From Acidobacteria bacterium OLB17 (GTDB lineage Bacteria; Acidobacteriota; Blastocatellia; Pyrinomonadales; Pyrinomonadaceae): a stretch of DNA of 64,000 nucleotides. The notes beneath the pieces were generated by a model. It was given only the letters and a program-made list of their open reading frames with translations, was not told the origin of the DNA and did not search any database. The stretch covers positions 39,774 through 103,773 of the forward strand of contig LLEU01000018.1 of the NCBI GenBank assembly GCA_001567505.1, read 5' to 3'. Shown here piece by piece: positions 18,377 to 28,636 of this stretch. The position numbers were made by a program, and so were the translations under genes. Each line of letters begins with the position of its first letter. The stretch's first letter is position 1.

Positions 18377-19871
18377 GACTTCTTCCTAAAAGCGAAAAGA
18401 GGAGTACTTTCTCATCTTCTGAAATGAACCTTGTTGCGTAGAGCACTAGACCGTACAAAGACAATGCAGTCAGCGTACCCACGACCAGAGTTAACCAGCT
18501 TGCACCGACAAACGTAAAGAATAGAAATTCGGTAACGCTAAAGACAAGAGCTGCGGGAATAAGCCGGCATATCTGCGACACCCATTCATTTCTATTTACA
18601 TCGCCCAAAAACCGCTTCTCAGAATAGAATATGATCGGAACTACCAATAGCACTCCGGCAAGGCGCGAAAGGGCAACACCTTCGGAGTGCCAGGGGCCGA
18701 CCGAATAGAGCATTAAGCCGACACTCACAGCGGATGAAATAAAGGTGATCCAAGCATTGAGGCTTGCCGCGTGATGCGTCTCATTCAGCTGCCACGCAGC
18801 CAACATTAGCGCCATTAAACTAAATGTAGCCCCGTGAATGACAAACAGCCAATATGCGTTCGCCGCAAATTCCTTGTCTATCCACAGGGCCAAGAACATT
18901 TGCCCCCCAAGGAGAATGGTTAGGAAAAACGGTATCGTTACGGCAATGAGGAGTTTGGTGGATTTGCGATGGAGCGCAGCAAGCCGTGCGTCATCGTTAA
19001 GTAACTCATTAAGCAGAGGAAAGGCCGCCGTTAGGACACTCGTGAGAAAACCGTGGAAGTATATCGCCAACGTCATGGGTACAACATAATACGCTGCCGC
19101 CGCCTCACCAAAATTACGCACTATAAGCCCGCGTTCAAACAACAAAAGCGCCCCGCCGCACAACTGATAGACATACATACTTGAGCTGTATGCAACGACC
19201 GGACGAACCATTTCCCGTGACACGTTGAGTGTGATCCCAAGGTCCGGCGAAGCACGTCGCGCCGCAACAAGGGAGACCATCGAAACCGCCACGGTAACCG
19301 ATAGGCTCCAAATGAGAAGTGCCACAATGCTGAAACCTGTAAGAGCAAGCAGTACGTTCCCACCGTTCACCAAAGCGGAGTTCAAATTGGCGATAAGCGA
19401 TAGAGTTCCAAAACGCTGTTCACCCTGCAAGATATTTTGAAAGACCTGGCCGACAAGCATTGCGGGAATACTAAGTCCGCCTATCATAATCGCCAGTGCG
19501 GCCGGCCTTTGTAATTCCGGGGATATATGGAGGACGTCGCCAACGAGCCATTCGGCCAGAAATGCTAGGATGCAGGCACCGATCACTCCGACTGAAAGGT
19601 TGAGGGCAAAGGCGACAGTTACTGCTGAGTTGATCTTCTGAACGTTTTGCGAACCTCGAAGTTCGGCTACAAATTTTGCTACAGCCCGCGCCGCATTAAA
19701 CGTAAACGAATACCCGATAAAGCCCAATACGACTAGGTAAACGCCATAGACCTCCGTGCCGATACGCTTGAGGACGAACGGCGTTGCAAGGAACGCCATT
19801 AACAGCGGTGCCATCCAGGCGACAACGCTGTAAACGGAATTGACGATCAGCTTTCCCGATCTGGTACCCAT
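18369..19871 (-). CDS. Polysaccharide flippase (Wzx/MATE-like), 500 residues
   Basis: This is a polytopic membrane protein with about twelve to fourteen hydrophobic segments. It starts VYSVVAWMAPLLMAFLATPFVLKRIGTEVYGVYLVVLG, the typical N-terminus of oligosaccharide flippases of the Wzx/RfbX family. These move undecaprenyl-linked sugar units across the inner membrane. The cargo is unknown. An FkbM methyltransferase lies directly upstream in the same direction, but no glycosyltransferases are present. Confidence 0.82.
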   Translation of the reverse strand: MGTRSGKLIVNSVYSVVAWMAPLLMAFLATPFVLKRIGTEVYGVYLVVLGFIGYSFTFNAARAVAKFVAELRGSQNVQKINSAVTVAFALNLSVGVIGACILAFLAEWLVGDVLHISPELQRPAALAIMIGGLSIPAMLVGQVFQNILQGEQRFGTLSLIANLNSALVNGGNVLLALTGFSIVALLIWSLSVTVAVSMVSLVAARRASPDLGITLNVSREMVRPVVAYSSSMYVYQLCGGALLLFERGLIVRNFGEAAAAYYVVPMTLAIYFHGFLTSVLTAAFPLLNELLNDDARLAALHRKSTKLLIAVTIPFFLTILLGGQMFLALWIDKEFAANAYWLFVIHGATFSLMALMLAAWQLNETHHAASLNAWITFISSAVSVGLMLYSVGPWHSEGVALSRLAGVLLVVPIIFYSEKRFLGDVNRNEWVSQICRLIPAALVFSVTEFLFFTFVGASWLTLVVGTLTALSLYGLVLYATRFISEDEKVLLFSLLGRSHG

Positions 19872-19904
19872 AAAAAAGCGATCAGAGATGCGGTCACGCG
19901 CAGA

Positions 19905-20864
19905 TCAGCAAAAGGAGGAAATGACCGCGGCAGTTCGACCCGCAGCTTGGGCCGGAATGCAGAAGACGTTCGCGCCGATGTCATCGTCGTCAAAGTGATC
20001 GATCTCGACCAGCCGTTCGTTCACTTCGTCCACCTTATAAAAGGAATACTCCGCCCGCTTGGATAAGTGCTCGATCAGATCCTGAGGCAGATAACCGAAT
20101 CTTTTGGTTTGGCCGAGCGCGATCTCCATCAGGAATATCGGCGGCTCCGCCTGCCTGAACAGACTCTCGGCACCGCGAAGGAACATCATCTCGGCGCCTT
20201 CGATATCGACCTTCGCAAATGAGATGTCCCGAACCTGCCGTTCCGCGAGGTAACTATCAAGCGGCGTTACCTTGCATTCGAATGTCGTCGCACCTGCGCC
20301 CTCGTATCGGCCGAAGGTCGCGTGCCCGGTCGGCAGGTCGTCGAAAACATTTATGGCCAGAACGTCGTCGCGTTCGCCGAGTGCCAGGTTGTTTATGAAG
20401 ATCGAAGCCGCATCCTCCTGCAGCGATCGGTTGCGCTCAAGGATCGCAAAAGTGCTCGGAACCGGTTCGAACGAATGTACCTCTCCGCCCGGGCCTGAGA
20501 TCTTTGCCATCATCGTCGTGTACCAGCCGAAGTTTGCACCTACATCCAAACAAACATCGTCCTTTCGGATCAGTCTGCCGGCAATGCTCGATATGAAGCG
20601 TTCGTACTCGCCGAGGAAAAAGACGGTCTCCTCCATTCCGGTCGAAAGATCGACGAGGAATCTCCGGCCGTCCTTTGCTGCAGCAGGTATCGAGCGTGGG
20701 CGATCCTTTACAAGGCTGATGGCCGCCTTCGCAAGACGGTATTTTCCCTTCGCGATCGGAGTATTGTAGGTGTAAAGTCGAACGGCTCGGAGGAACGCGT
20801 TCGTGAGCGGAGCGGAATGTTCCGCATCACCTGCGGAGAATGTGGATCGTTCCTTCGAAGACAT
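19905..20864 (-). CDS. FkbM family methyltransferase
   Basis: The 319-residue protein from the ATG at 20864 has the SAM-binding block VCLDVGANFGWYTTMMAKISGPGGEVHSFEPVP and the FkbM signature FAKVDIEGAEMMFLRGAESL, with a C-terminal end FYKVDEVNERLVEIDHFDDDDIGANVFCIP typical for the family. These enzymes O-methylate sugars or small molecules. Lying upstream of a flippase, it may modify a surface polysaccharide, which is inference from context. Confidence 0.87.
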   Translation of the reverse strand: MSSKERSTFSAGDAEHSAPLTNAFLRAVRLYTYNTPIAKGKYRLAKAAISLVKDRPRSIPAAAKDGRRFLVDLSTGMEETVFFLGEYERFISSIAGRLIRKDDVCLDVGANFGWYTTMMAKISGPGGEVHSFEPVPSTFAILERNRSLQEDAASIFINNLALGERDDVLAINVFDDLPTGHATFGRYEGAGATTFECKVTPLDSYLAERQVRDISFAKVDIEGAEMMFLRGAESLFRQAEPPIFLMEIALGQTKRFGYLPQDLIEHLSKRAEYSFYKVDEVNERLVEIDHFDDDDIGANVFCIPAQAAGRTAAVISSFC

Positions 20865-20881
20865 CAATTGTCGGTGAACTC

Positions 20882-21862
20882 CTACCGTTTGTCGGCAGCA
20901 TCGCCTTCCTCTTGGGCCTCGATCTCACGAGACAGAATGCCTACGAGTTCGGCTTCTCTCAGATCCCAATCGCCTTCGACCTGAAGGCCGGCGGCATTGC
21001 GGTGGCCGCCGCCGCCGAATTTCTCGGCGATCTTCGCGACATTTATGCTGCCTTTTGAGCGCAGGCTGACGCGGTATTTACCCGCTTCGATCTCCCGCAT
21101 ATAGACGACGGCGACGATGTCGCGGGCGGCAAGCGGAATGTTCACAAACCCGTTGTTATCGCCGTCTATGGCACCCGATTCCTGCCGCATCCGGAGCGTC
21201 TGACGCATTGATGCGACCTTTCCCGTCTCGTCCCTCTTGACCGTATCGAGAACCCGCCGCATAAGCTCGATCCGCGACCACGGATAATTGTTATAGACCG
21301 CGCCGGAGATCTCGGCCGGCTTTGCTCCGGCCTTTACGAGTTCCGAGGCGACCTTCAGCGTGCGATCGGTCGTGTTCGAATAATGAAAAGAACCCGTGTC
21401 GGTAACGAGCGCCATATAGACGCATTCGGCGATCTCCTTCGTGATCCTTCCGCCGATAGCCTTGCAAAGGTTGTAGATCATTTCGCCGACGGCGGATGCG
21501 GTCGGGTCGATCCAGTTGATCGTACCGAACTGATCACCCGTCGAGTGATGATCGATGTTGACGGTCACCGCGTCGGCAAGGCCTTCGATCCCGGGCCGCT
21601 CAAGATCCGAGCACTCGATCACGAAAACCGCATCGTATTTGCCGTTCAGATACGAGACATCGCGGATCTGATCGGCACCCGGCAACTCTCGATAGGCCGG
21701 CGGCACTTCGCCCCGCACGATCACGTCCGCGTCTTTGCCGAGGCTTTTCAGCAGCCAGCAGAGCCCCAGGGACGACCCGAGGCCGTCGCCATCGGGTTTT
21801 ATATGCGTCGTGATGGCAAACGCCTTCTTCTTTTCAATTAATTCAACTACTTGACTTAACAC
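20882..21862 (-). CDS. nrnA: DHH-family nanoRNase / pAp phosphatase (NrnA-type)
   Basis: NrnA degrades very short RNAs and dephosphorylates pAp. The 326-residue protein has the DHH core: ITTHIKPDGDGLGSSLGL (motif I), VIECSDLERPG, NIDHHSTGDQFG (the DHH motif) and ALVTDTGSFHYSNT, and the C-terminal DHHA1 domain with FGGGGHRNAAGLQ. The start is GTG at 21862. It follows rbfA closely, a common linkage in rimP-nusA-infB-rbfA operons. Confidence 0.92.
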   Translation of the reverse strand: MLSQVVELIEKKKAFAITTHIKPDGDGLGSSLGLCWLLKSLGKDADVIVRGEVPPAYRELPGADQIRDVSYLNGKYDAVFVIECSDLERPGIEGLADAVTVNIDHHSTGDQFGTINWIDPTASAVGEMIYNLCKAIGGRITKEIAECVYMALVTDTGSFHYSNTTDRTLKVASELVKAGAKPAEISGAVYNNYPWSRIELMRRVLDTVKRDETGKVASMRQTLRMRQESGAIDGDNNGFVNIPLAARDIVAVVYMREIEAGKYRVSLRSKGSINVAKIAEKFGGGGHRNAAGLQVEGDWDLREAELVGILSREIEAQEEGDAADKR

Positions 21863-21912
21863 TACTTACGGGACGGGATCGGGGCGTTGCGGTCAAGCCC
21901 GCCATATCGGCC

Positions 21913-22272
21913 TCAATCTTCCGTCGTTCCTTCTTCCGGAATGTCGAGATCGGCAAGGATCTCGCCTACGCGGGCGGCATTCTCTTCCGCCGTATCGCGT
22001 ACAAAATGCAGGTGCGGCACGTGACGAACATTCAGGTTCGCGGCAAGCCGCTGATGCACGAAAGTCGCTGCGTGCTTAAGGCCGGCAAGGGCGGCATTGA
22101 TCTCGGCCTCGCCTCCGCCGATGAGCACATAAACGCGTGCATCGCGACTGTCGGCGGCAACTTTTACGTCAGTCACCGTGACGCTTTCAAGCCGAGGGTC
22201 GTCAAGCTCGAAGCCGACGATCTCGGCGATCTCTTCCCTCAGCGTTTCACCAAATCGCTCCGGTCGCCGCAT
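21913..22272 (-). CDS. rbfA: Ribosome-binding factor A
   Basis: The 119-residue protein assists 30S subunit maturation and cold adaptation. Signatures are the N-terminal RRPERFGETLREEIAEIVGFELDDPRL, the KH-like strand VTVTDVKVAADSRDARVYV, and LRHVPHLHFVRD-like sequence near the end. It begins ten bases after the infB stop and belongs to the same leftward operon. Confidence 0.95.
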   Translation of the reverse strand: MRRPERFGETLREEIAEIVGFELDDPRLESVTVTDVKVAADSRDARVYVLIGGGEAEINAALAGLKHAATFVHQRLAANLNVRHVPHLHFVRDTAEENAARVGEILADLDIPEEGTTED

Positions 22273-22281
22273 TTCTCCCGC

Positions 22282-24991
22282 CTACAACTCCGTGGCCGCG
22301 ATCTTCTCGATCGTGTATGCCTCGATCTCGTCCCCGACCTTGATGTCGTTGAAGTTCACGAGGCTGATACCGCACTCGAAGCCGTTCTTGACCTCATTCG
22401 CATCTTCCTTGAACCGCTTGAGCGAGGCGATATCGCCATCCCAGATAACGACGCCGTCGCGGATAAGCCTTGCCTTCGCCTGGCGCCGGATCACACCGTC
22501 GATCACGCGGCAGCCGGCGATCGTGCCGAGACGCGAGACCTTGAAGGTCTCCTGAACCGCCGCTTTTCCGAGCACGACCTCTTTCTCGATCGCATCAAGC
22601 ATACCGATCATGGCGGCCTTGATCTCTTCTTCGACCTTGTAGATGATCGAGTGCAGGCGGATGTCAACGGCCTCGTGTTTCGCGACATCGGACGCGCGAG
22701 ACTCCGGACGAACGTTAAAGCCGATTATGACGACAGCGGTCGAGGCACTGTCGGCCTGCGTTGCCGAGGCGAGCAGGACGTCCGACTCTGCGATCGCGCC
22801 GACGCCCGCACGGATAACGCGAACCTTGACCTTCTCGGTCGAGAGTTTTTCGAGCGTCGCACGAAGCACTTCGACGGAACCCTGAACGTCGGCCTTAAGG
22901 ATGACAAGGAGTTCCTTGATCTCTGCCTGGCCCAGCGATTCGATACCGCGACTCGAGCTCTTGACCATTGCTGCCTGTCGCGCATGCATTTGTCGCTGTC
23001 CCGCGATGGTCTGCGCTCTGTCGATATCGGCGACGACCTGGAATGTGTCTCCGGCCTGAGGCACGCCCTGAAGCCCGAGGACCTCGACCGGCGTTGCCGG
23101 CGGCGCTTCCGTAACAGACTCTCCGCGGTCAGAGAACATCGCACGAACCTTGCCCGAGAACTGGCCGACGATGAACGGATCACCGACCCGCAGTGTTCCC
23201 TGCTGAACAAGCGCCGTTGCGACGGCGCCGCGTCCCTTATCAAGCTTTGCTTCAAGGACGACGCCGGAAGCACGCCTGGTCGGGCTCGCTTTCAGATCGA
23301 GAATGTCGGCCTGCAGAAGCACGGTCTCAAGAAGCGTATTAAGATTCTCATTCTTCTTTGCTGAGACCGGGATCATTTCGATGTCGCCGCCCCAATCCGA
23401 CGGCTGAAGGCCGAGGCCCGCAAGGCCCTGCTTGACCTTATCTGGATTCGCGTCTGGCTTGTCGATCTTGTTTATCGCCACGATCATCGGCACGCCGGCG
23501 GCCTTTGAGTGCTCGACGGCCTCGATCGTCTGAGGCATTACGCCGTCGTCGGCCGCAACGACAAGGATCACGATGTCCGTCGCCTTTGCTCCGCGGGCAC
23601 GCATCATCGTAAAGGCTTCGTGGCCCGGCGTGTCAAGGAACACAACGCGGCGATCCTCGCCCGGCTTGTCAGGATTCGGCACAAAAACGCTGTACGCACC
23701 GATGTGCTGCGTAATGCCGCCCGCTTCGCCCGCCGCGACGTTCCCCTTGCGGATCGCGTCAAGCAGCGAGGTTTTGCCGTGATCGACGTGTCCCATAACG
23801 GTGATGACCGGGGCACGAGCGAACTCTGTATCGTCGGCATCGGCGGCGATCAGCTCCTCGAACTCTTCTTCTATCACCATCTCTTCGAAGGGAACGAAGC
23901 TCAGGTCGAAACCATAATTCGAGGGCCATCTCGATCGCCATTTTCTCGCCGATCGGCTGGTTGAGTGTCGCGAAGATCCCGCGTTTGATCAGAAGCTGTA
24001 CGATGTCTCGCGGCGTGATACCGAGAGCCTCGGCAAATTCGCGGACGGTCGCTCCTTCGACAAGACGGATCGATTTTAGGTCGCCCGTCACGGCACCGAC
24101 CTGGTCGAGAATGCGCTCTTCGATCGAGCGTTTCTGCGGCACATCGATATCGCGTTCCGCATTCTTCGCATTACGGTCGCCCGCCTTACGGCCGCCGGAA
24201 CGGCCCGGACGTCGCCGGTTGTCCGCAGGCGGCGTGTAAACAAGCTTCGGATCCGCCGTCTCACCGCTCGTCCCGCGAAACTGTTTGTCGCCCGAAAGGC
24301 GTCCCGTGCGGGTCGGGCCTTCGGAAACGACGCGCTCGCCCGGCTTGATGCCTTTTTGGATCGCTCCCGGCGTAAGGGTTAGCCGTTTGACCGTAGTGCC
24401 GGAAGGCTTGGCAGGTTTCTCCGGCTCAGATGCGGGCGTTTGCGCAGGCGTTTCAGCGGGCGTCGGTTCAGTTTTTGCCGGAGCCTCGGCCTCCGCGGCC
24501 GGGCCATCTGCCTCGGCCTTCAACTGAGATGCTTTGACAATGCGTTTCTTGGCCGTCGGCTTGGCCTCTTCTACGGGCGGCTCCGGTTCTTCCGTCTCTT
24601 CCGTCGGTTTTGCTTTCGCGGCAAGCGTCTTTACCTTTACGGTCGCGGCCTTTTTCGCCGGGGCCTTTTTCTTTTCGGCGGGCTCAACGGCCTCGACCGG
24701 TTCGGCCTCAGTTCCTGCCGACGGCGCGTCGCTTTCGTGGATCGCGTCTTCGGCCGAAGCACTCTCCTTCGCAGCTTTTGTGGCCTTGATGACCTTGATC
24801 TGGCGTTTCGGAGCAGATTCCGCTTTGGGAAAATATTTTGCCCTGACCTTTTCGGCAAATTCCGCGCTGACCGAGTTCGATGCAACACTCACATCGGCAC
24901 CAAGTCGGCGCAGATCTTCCATCACGCGCTTTGTGTCCTGTTTCACTTCACGCGCAAGATCGTAAATTCGAACGGATTTTCGAACCGCCAT
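22282..24991 (-). CDS. infB: Translation initiation factor IF-2 (one extra base near 23914-23920)
   Basis: IF-2 is the GTPase that brings initiator tRNA to the 30S subunit. The N-terminal part has the IF2_N helix ([25 protein letters not shown]), a long Ala/Glu/Pro/Lys-rich linker, and the second IF2_N region ([17 protein letters not shown]). The second frame starts near [10 protein letters not shown] and has the G domain ([49 protein letters not shown]) and domains II-IV. The frames join as [16 protein letters not shown] once one base is removed in ACCATAATTC at 23911-23920. The restored length is 902 residues. The gene is essential, so the shift is almost certainly a sequence error. Confidence 0.97.
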
Positions 24992-25065
24992 AAATTACTC
25001 AACAAACTCGGCCCGGCCTTTCGCGGGGCCACTTTCAATTCACCAAGGAAACGCTAAGGCCTGCC

Positions 25066-26544
25066 CTAAGCAGCATTTTCATCTTCGGCCGTGTCCTCGG
25101 CAGGCACATCCTGATCGGCGGCCGCTTCGGCCTTCGGCTCGACGGCCTCGACCGGTTCCGTCTCCGCCTCGGCTTCGGCCTCGGCCGCGTCTTCCGCCGA
25201 AACTTCAGTGTCGCCTTCAGCCGGTACATCTTCGACCGGGCCTTCGACCTCCCTGTTCCTTGCCTCGACGATCTGCTGTGCCGAGCCGAGAATGGCCTCG
25301 GCCTCGTCCAAGCTGATATCAAGGTGGTCAACAAGGTCATCGACCGAGGTCGAAGCGAGCGTCTCGACATCGGTAATGCCCTTCTCGGCAAGCATCTCGG
25401 CCTGCGATGCATTAACGCCTTCAAGCGCGGTGACCGGAACGGCCTCGCCCGAGGCCATCATACGGCCCATTTCAAGTGCGACGGCCTTCTTAAGAACATC
25501 CTCGCTGACGATCTTGATGTCCCATCCGACGAGCCTTGCGGCGAGCCGAACGTTCTGGCCTTTCTTGCCGATCGCCAGGCTAAGCTGATCCTCGCCGACG
25601 ATCACGTCCATCTTGCGCTCATTGATGTCGGTGATACGGACCTGAGAGACCTTCGCCGGCGAAAGAGCATTGGCCGCGAACACGGAGGGCTCATCCGACC
25701 ATTCGATGATGTCGATCTTCTCGCCGCGAAGTTCCTTGATGATGTTCTGAACGCGCGAGCCTTTCATACCGACGCAGGCGCCTACCGGATCCACATCTTT
25801 CTCGTTCGACGTGACGGCGATCTTTGCACGGTCGCCCGGTTCGCGAACTGCGGATTTGATGACAACGGTCTCGTCGTAGATCTCGGGCACTTCCATTTCA
25901 AACAGCTTCTTAAGAAGCTCGGCAGAAGCACGTGAGGCCCGGATCTGCTGGCCACGAGGCTCTTTCGATACCTCAATGATAACGGCACGGATCCTTTCGC
26001 CCTGGTTCCAGCTTTCGCCACGGGAAAGCTCTTTGCGTTCGATCACGGCCTCCAGATTATTGCCGAGGTCCATTATCAGGTCGCCGCGCTCGAACCGTTT
26101 TACGACCCCGTTAATAAGCGTTCCGATCCGATCGACGTACTCGTCATAGACCTTCTCGCGGATCGCCTCGCGGACCTTTTGCACGAGGATCTGCTTTGCC
26201 GTTTGTGCGGCGATGCGGCCCATATCTTCCTGAGGAAGCGGGATCAGCAGCATATCCCCGACCTCGATCTCGTCGCCGGCCATTTCCTGTGCTTCTTCAA
26301 GCGAAAGCTCGACCGCCGGCTTTTCGACCGTCTCGACCACCGTCTTTTGAACGGAGATCTCGATCATACTTTCTTCGTTATTCCACTCGACCTGGATGCT
26401 GTCCGCGTCCTTATCGTATGCCTTGAACTGTTTTCTCGCCGCGGCCTTAACGGCCTCCTTCATCGCCTCGATAACAAGATCGCGGTCGATGCCCTGTTCG
26501 TTGCAAAGTACTTCAATGCTCTGTCCGATTAATGATGCTGCCAT
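25066..26544 (-). CDS. nusA: Transcription termination/antitermination factor NusA
   Basis: NusA binds RNA polymerase and modulates pausing, termination and antitermination. The 492-residue protein has the N-terminal domain (EVLCNEQGIDRDLVIEAMKEAV), the S1 domain (LINGVVKRFERGDLIMDLGNNLEAVIERKEL), KH1 (DPVGACVGMKGSRVQNIIKELRGEKIDI) and KH2 (SLAIGKKGQNVRLAARLVGWDI). A helix-hairpin-helix-like region (MLAEKGITDVETLAS) precedes a long acidic Ala/Glu tail of about 70 residues. It is second in the rimP-nusA-infB-rbfA operon. Confidence 0.97.
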   Translation of the reverse strand: MAASLIGQSIEVLCNEQGIDRDLVIEAMKEAVKAAARKQFKAYDKDADSIQVEWNNEESMIEISVQKTVVETVEKPAVELSLEEAQEMAGDEIEVGDMLLIPLPQEDMGRIAAQTAKQILVQKVREAIREKVYDEYVDRIGTLINGVVKRFERGDLIMDLGNNLEAVIERKELSRGESWNQGERIRAVIIEVSKEPRGQQIRASRASAELLKKLFEMEVPEIYDETVVIKSAVREPGDRAKIAVTSNEKDVDPVGACVGMKGSRVQNIIKELRGEKIDIIEWSDEPSVFAANALSPAKVSQVRITDINERKMDVIVGEDQLSLAIGKKGQNVRLAARLVGWDIKIVSEDVLKKAVALEMGRMMASGEAVPVTALEGVNASQAEMLAEKGITDVETLASTSVDDLVDHLDISLDEAEAILGSAQQIVEARNREVEGPVEDVPAEGDTEVSAEDAAEAEAEAETEPVEAVEPKAEAAADQDVPAEDTAEDENAA

Positions 26545-26590
26545 ACAAAGTTCACGCTGATCCTCATTGAGCGCTCCCCACGGTTGATCC

Positions 26591-27085
26591 TTATTTATTC
26601 CTGGCCTTTCCGCCCCTTAATTCCTTTCCAAGATCGATCTTCAGATTCGCTTTCTTCACCTGCGAATAGTCGAAACTGACCATTCCCTTCGTTCGATCCT
26701 CAAACTCGATCGTCGAACCTTCAACGCCGCGAATGTGTCCGACAAAATTCTTTTGGCCCTCGACCTCGCTCAAGAGAGCTACTTTTGCAAGCTCGCCGTT
26801 GAAACGCTCGAAGTCCGAGATACTGTACAACTGCCGCTCGATGCCCGGTGACGAGATCTCGAGGGTGTATGTTCCCGGAATGAGATCGCGAGCATCGAGC
26901 ACCGCCTCGATCATGTGCGAGAAACGCGTGCAGTCGTCGAGAGTGACGCCTTCCGGCTTGTCTATATAAATGCGGACGACCGAGTCGCGTTTCGAGCCGA
27001 GTATCTCAACATGCACCAGCTCGACCTTATTGTCGGCCGCCACATCTTTTGCAACCGCTGAAATTTCCTCGACGATCGACTCCAC
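26591..27085 (-). CDS. rimP: Ribosome maturation factor RimP
   Basis: The 164-residue protein helps assemble the 30S subunit. It shows VELVHVEILGSKRDSVVRIYIDKPEGVTLDDCTRFS and YTLEISSPGIERQLYSISDFERFNG, the classic RimP block. The GTG at 27085 is chosen because GAGGAAAC lies just upstream and the extra residues of the longer frame pass through a terminator-like T run. It leads the nusA operon. Confidence 0.93.
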   Translation of the reverse strand: MESIVEEISAVAKDVAADNKVELVHVEILGSKRDSVVRIYIDKPEGVTLDDCTRFSHMIEAVLDARDLIPGTYTLEISSPGIERQLYSISDFERFNGELAKVALLSEVEGQKNFVGHIRGVEGSTIEFEDRTKGMVSFDYSQVKKANLKIDLGKELRGGKARNK

Positions 27086-27121
27086 GTTTCCTCTTGACCG
27101 CGTCGATTTGGACCCTTTTCC

Positions 27122-27157
27122 CAAAAAACAAAAAAAGTGGGCACTATCGACCCACTT
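27122..27157 (-). terminator. Terminator-like hairpin upstream of rimP
   Basis: On the minus strand a 7-bp stem (AAGTGGG with CCCACTT) and nine-base loop are followed by TTTTTTTGTTTTTT. It lies 37 bases before the rimP start and about 150 bases after the gene ending at 27305. It either ends that upstream transcript or acts as an attenuator in the rimP leader if the promoter lies further upstream; TTGCAT (27218-27223) and TAATCT (27194-27199), 18 bases apart, are a possible promoter for the second case. Confidence 0.8.
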
Positions 27158-27304
27158 GATACGTCCAAACTTTACGCATCGCGGCAAACTGTAAGATTAC
27201 ACCATCTTGACAGCCTGATGCAAGCGAAATGTACTTGGCCGGAATGGCCGCAGAAGGGAGCCCTCGCCGCACAACTCGCGGCAGGAGCAGACGGCAAATG
27301 TCCT

Positions 27305-27705
27305 CTAGGCCTTCTTTAGGGCCTCCAAGGCCTTTGAAATATTCGAGAATTTCGTCGAAACGCCGTCCAGATGTTCATCGCTCGGATCCGCCAAATACTC
27401 TTCGATCAGTACGATGAACTCGCGCGTCTCCGACAAAAGCCTTCTGGCCTCTCTTTCCGCTTGACGTTTGGAATCGGGGCCGTTGGCCGCGACCTTTTTG
27501 GCCTCGGCGACACCCCAATGCGTGATCCGAAGGATATTCGTGCGGGATTCCGTGACCCAGCCTTCCTTTTTCATTTGAGAGACGATGCTGTCGATACTCG
27601 GGAAATAACCGGCCTTTTTCGTGAGGTCAACAAAATCGACATCGACGGTCTCACGGCCTTTCGTTACCTCGTAGATTTCTGCAGCATCTTGTGATAAGGA
27701 TCCAT
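27305..27705 (-). CDS. Small winged-helix-like protein (one base missing at 27676-27678)
   Basis: The visible open frame of 89 codons begins inside the protein. Adding one T to the run at 27676-27678 links it to an ATG at 27703-27705 and gives 133 residues starting MDPYHKMLQKIYEVTKGRE. The first 60 residues (VDFVDLTKKAGYFPSIDSIVSQMKKEGWVTE, then ILRITHWGVAEAKK) look like a winged helix with recognition helix and wing. The rest is a helical tail ending SKALEALKKA. No exact family is recognised. It begins 13 bases after the ROK kinase stop, so it is probably co-transcribed with it. Confidence 0.65.
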
Positions 27706-27717
27706 ATCGGTCGTAAT

Positions 27718-28630
27718 TTACAGCTGTTCGAAAGTGTATTTTGCCGCCCCGAGAACTCCGGCGTCATCGCCCAGTAGTGCGCGAACTATTTTAACACGAC
27801 TTTGGCGGTCAGGAAGCGAGTTTTCATAGAAAGACGCAGCTACGGCATCAAAAAATTGCGTCCAACCGGCCGCAACTCCGCCGCCGATCACGATGATGTC
27901 GGGAGCAAGAAGATTATTAACGATCGAAAGGCCAAGCCCGAGATAGCTTCCCATCTCAACGAAAATAGCTTTTGCCGCTGCGTCGCCTGCTGCCGCAAGA
28001 TCGAAGGCCGCCTTTGCAGTTTCGGCCGTAAGGCCCCGCTCTTTCGCCATTCGAACGATCGCCGTCGCCGAGCAATATTGTTCGAGACAGCCGCGGCCGC
28101 CGCATCCGCAAGGTTCGCCGCCGGGTACGATCCGGATGTGGCCGATCTCGCCTGCACCGCCGCGAGCCCCGACGTACAAGTTGCGGTCAATGATAAGCCC
28201 GCCGCCGACGCCCGTTCCGAGCGTGATGCCGACCGCATTGTTCGTGCCCTTCGAGGCTCCGACCCAAAATTCGCCGAAGCGTCGCCGCGGAGGCGTCGTT
28301 CACGGCAACGACAGGAAGGTTCAGGCGCCCTCCCAATTCCGTCTTTATGTTCTTCCCCTCAAGCTGCGGGATATTCGGCAGTTTCCCGAGAACGCCTGCC
28401 TCATCAAGGTCGGTCGTCGGGATCGCGGCGCCGAAAGCCGCAAATTCGACCGCGCCTGCCTCGGCACGGCACAGCTCCGCGAGACGCGCGATCTCATCGA
28501 AGATCTCGTCCGAACTGCTGCTGCCCGTTCGCGATTGCTGGCGTGCAAGTATTTCCCCGGTCTCGGTAACGGCAACGACCCGGACGTTCGTCCCGCCAAG
28601 GTCGAGCGCTAGCGCGGCTTTTTTAGTCAT
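27718..28630 (-). CDS. ROK family sugar kinase, probable glucokinase (one extra base near 28277-28284)
   Basis: ROK kinases phosphorylate glucose or related sugars with ATP. The N-terminal part has ALALDLGGTNVRVVAV (phosphate loop) and VVAVNDASAAT with the catalytic Asp in VNDA. The second frame has GARGGAGEIGH and the zinc motif CGCGGRGCLEQYCS with the usual Cys residues, then DIIVIGGGVAAGW. Removing one base near 28277-28284 joins them as FGEFWVGASKGTNNAVGITLGTG. The restored protein has 303 residues. It follows the sugar-binding lipoprotein gene by six bases, which fits sugar uptake and phosphorylation. Confidence 0.9.
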
Positions 28631-28636
28631 TCGAGA

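Noticed and set aside
22006..23364. 452-codon frame antisense to infB and rbfA
   Set aside because: Both sense genes are certain; this is a shadow.
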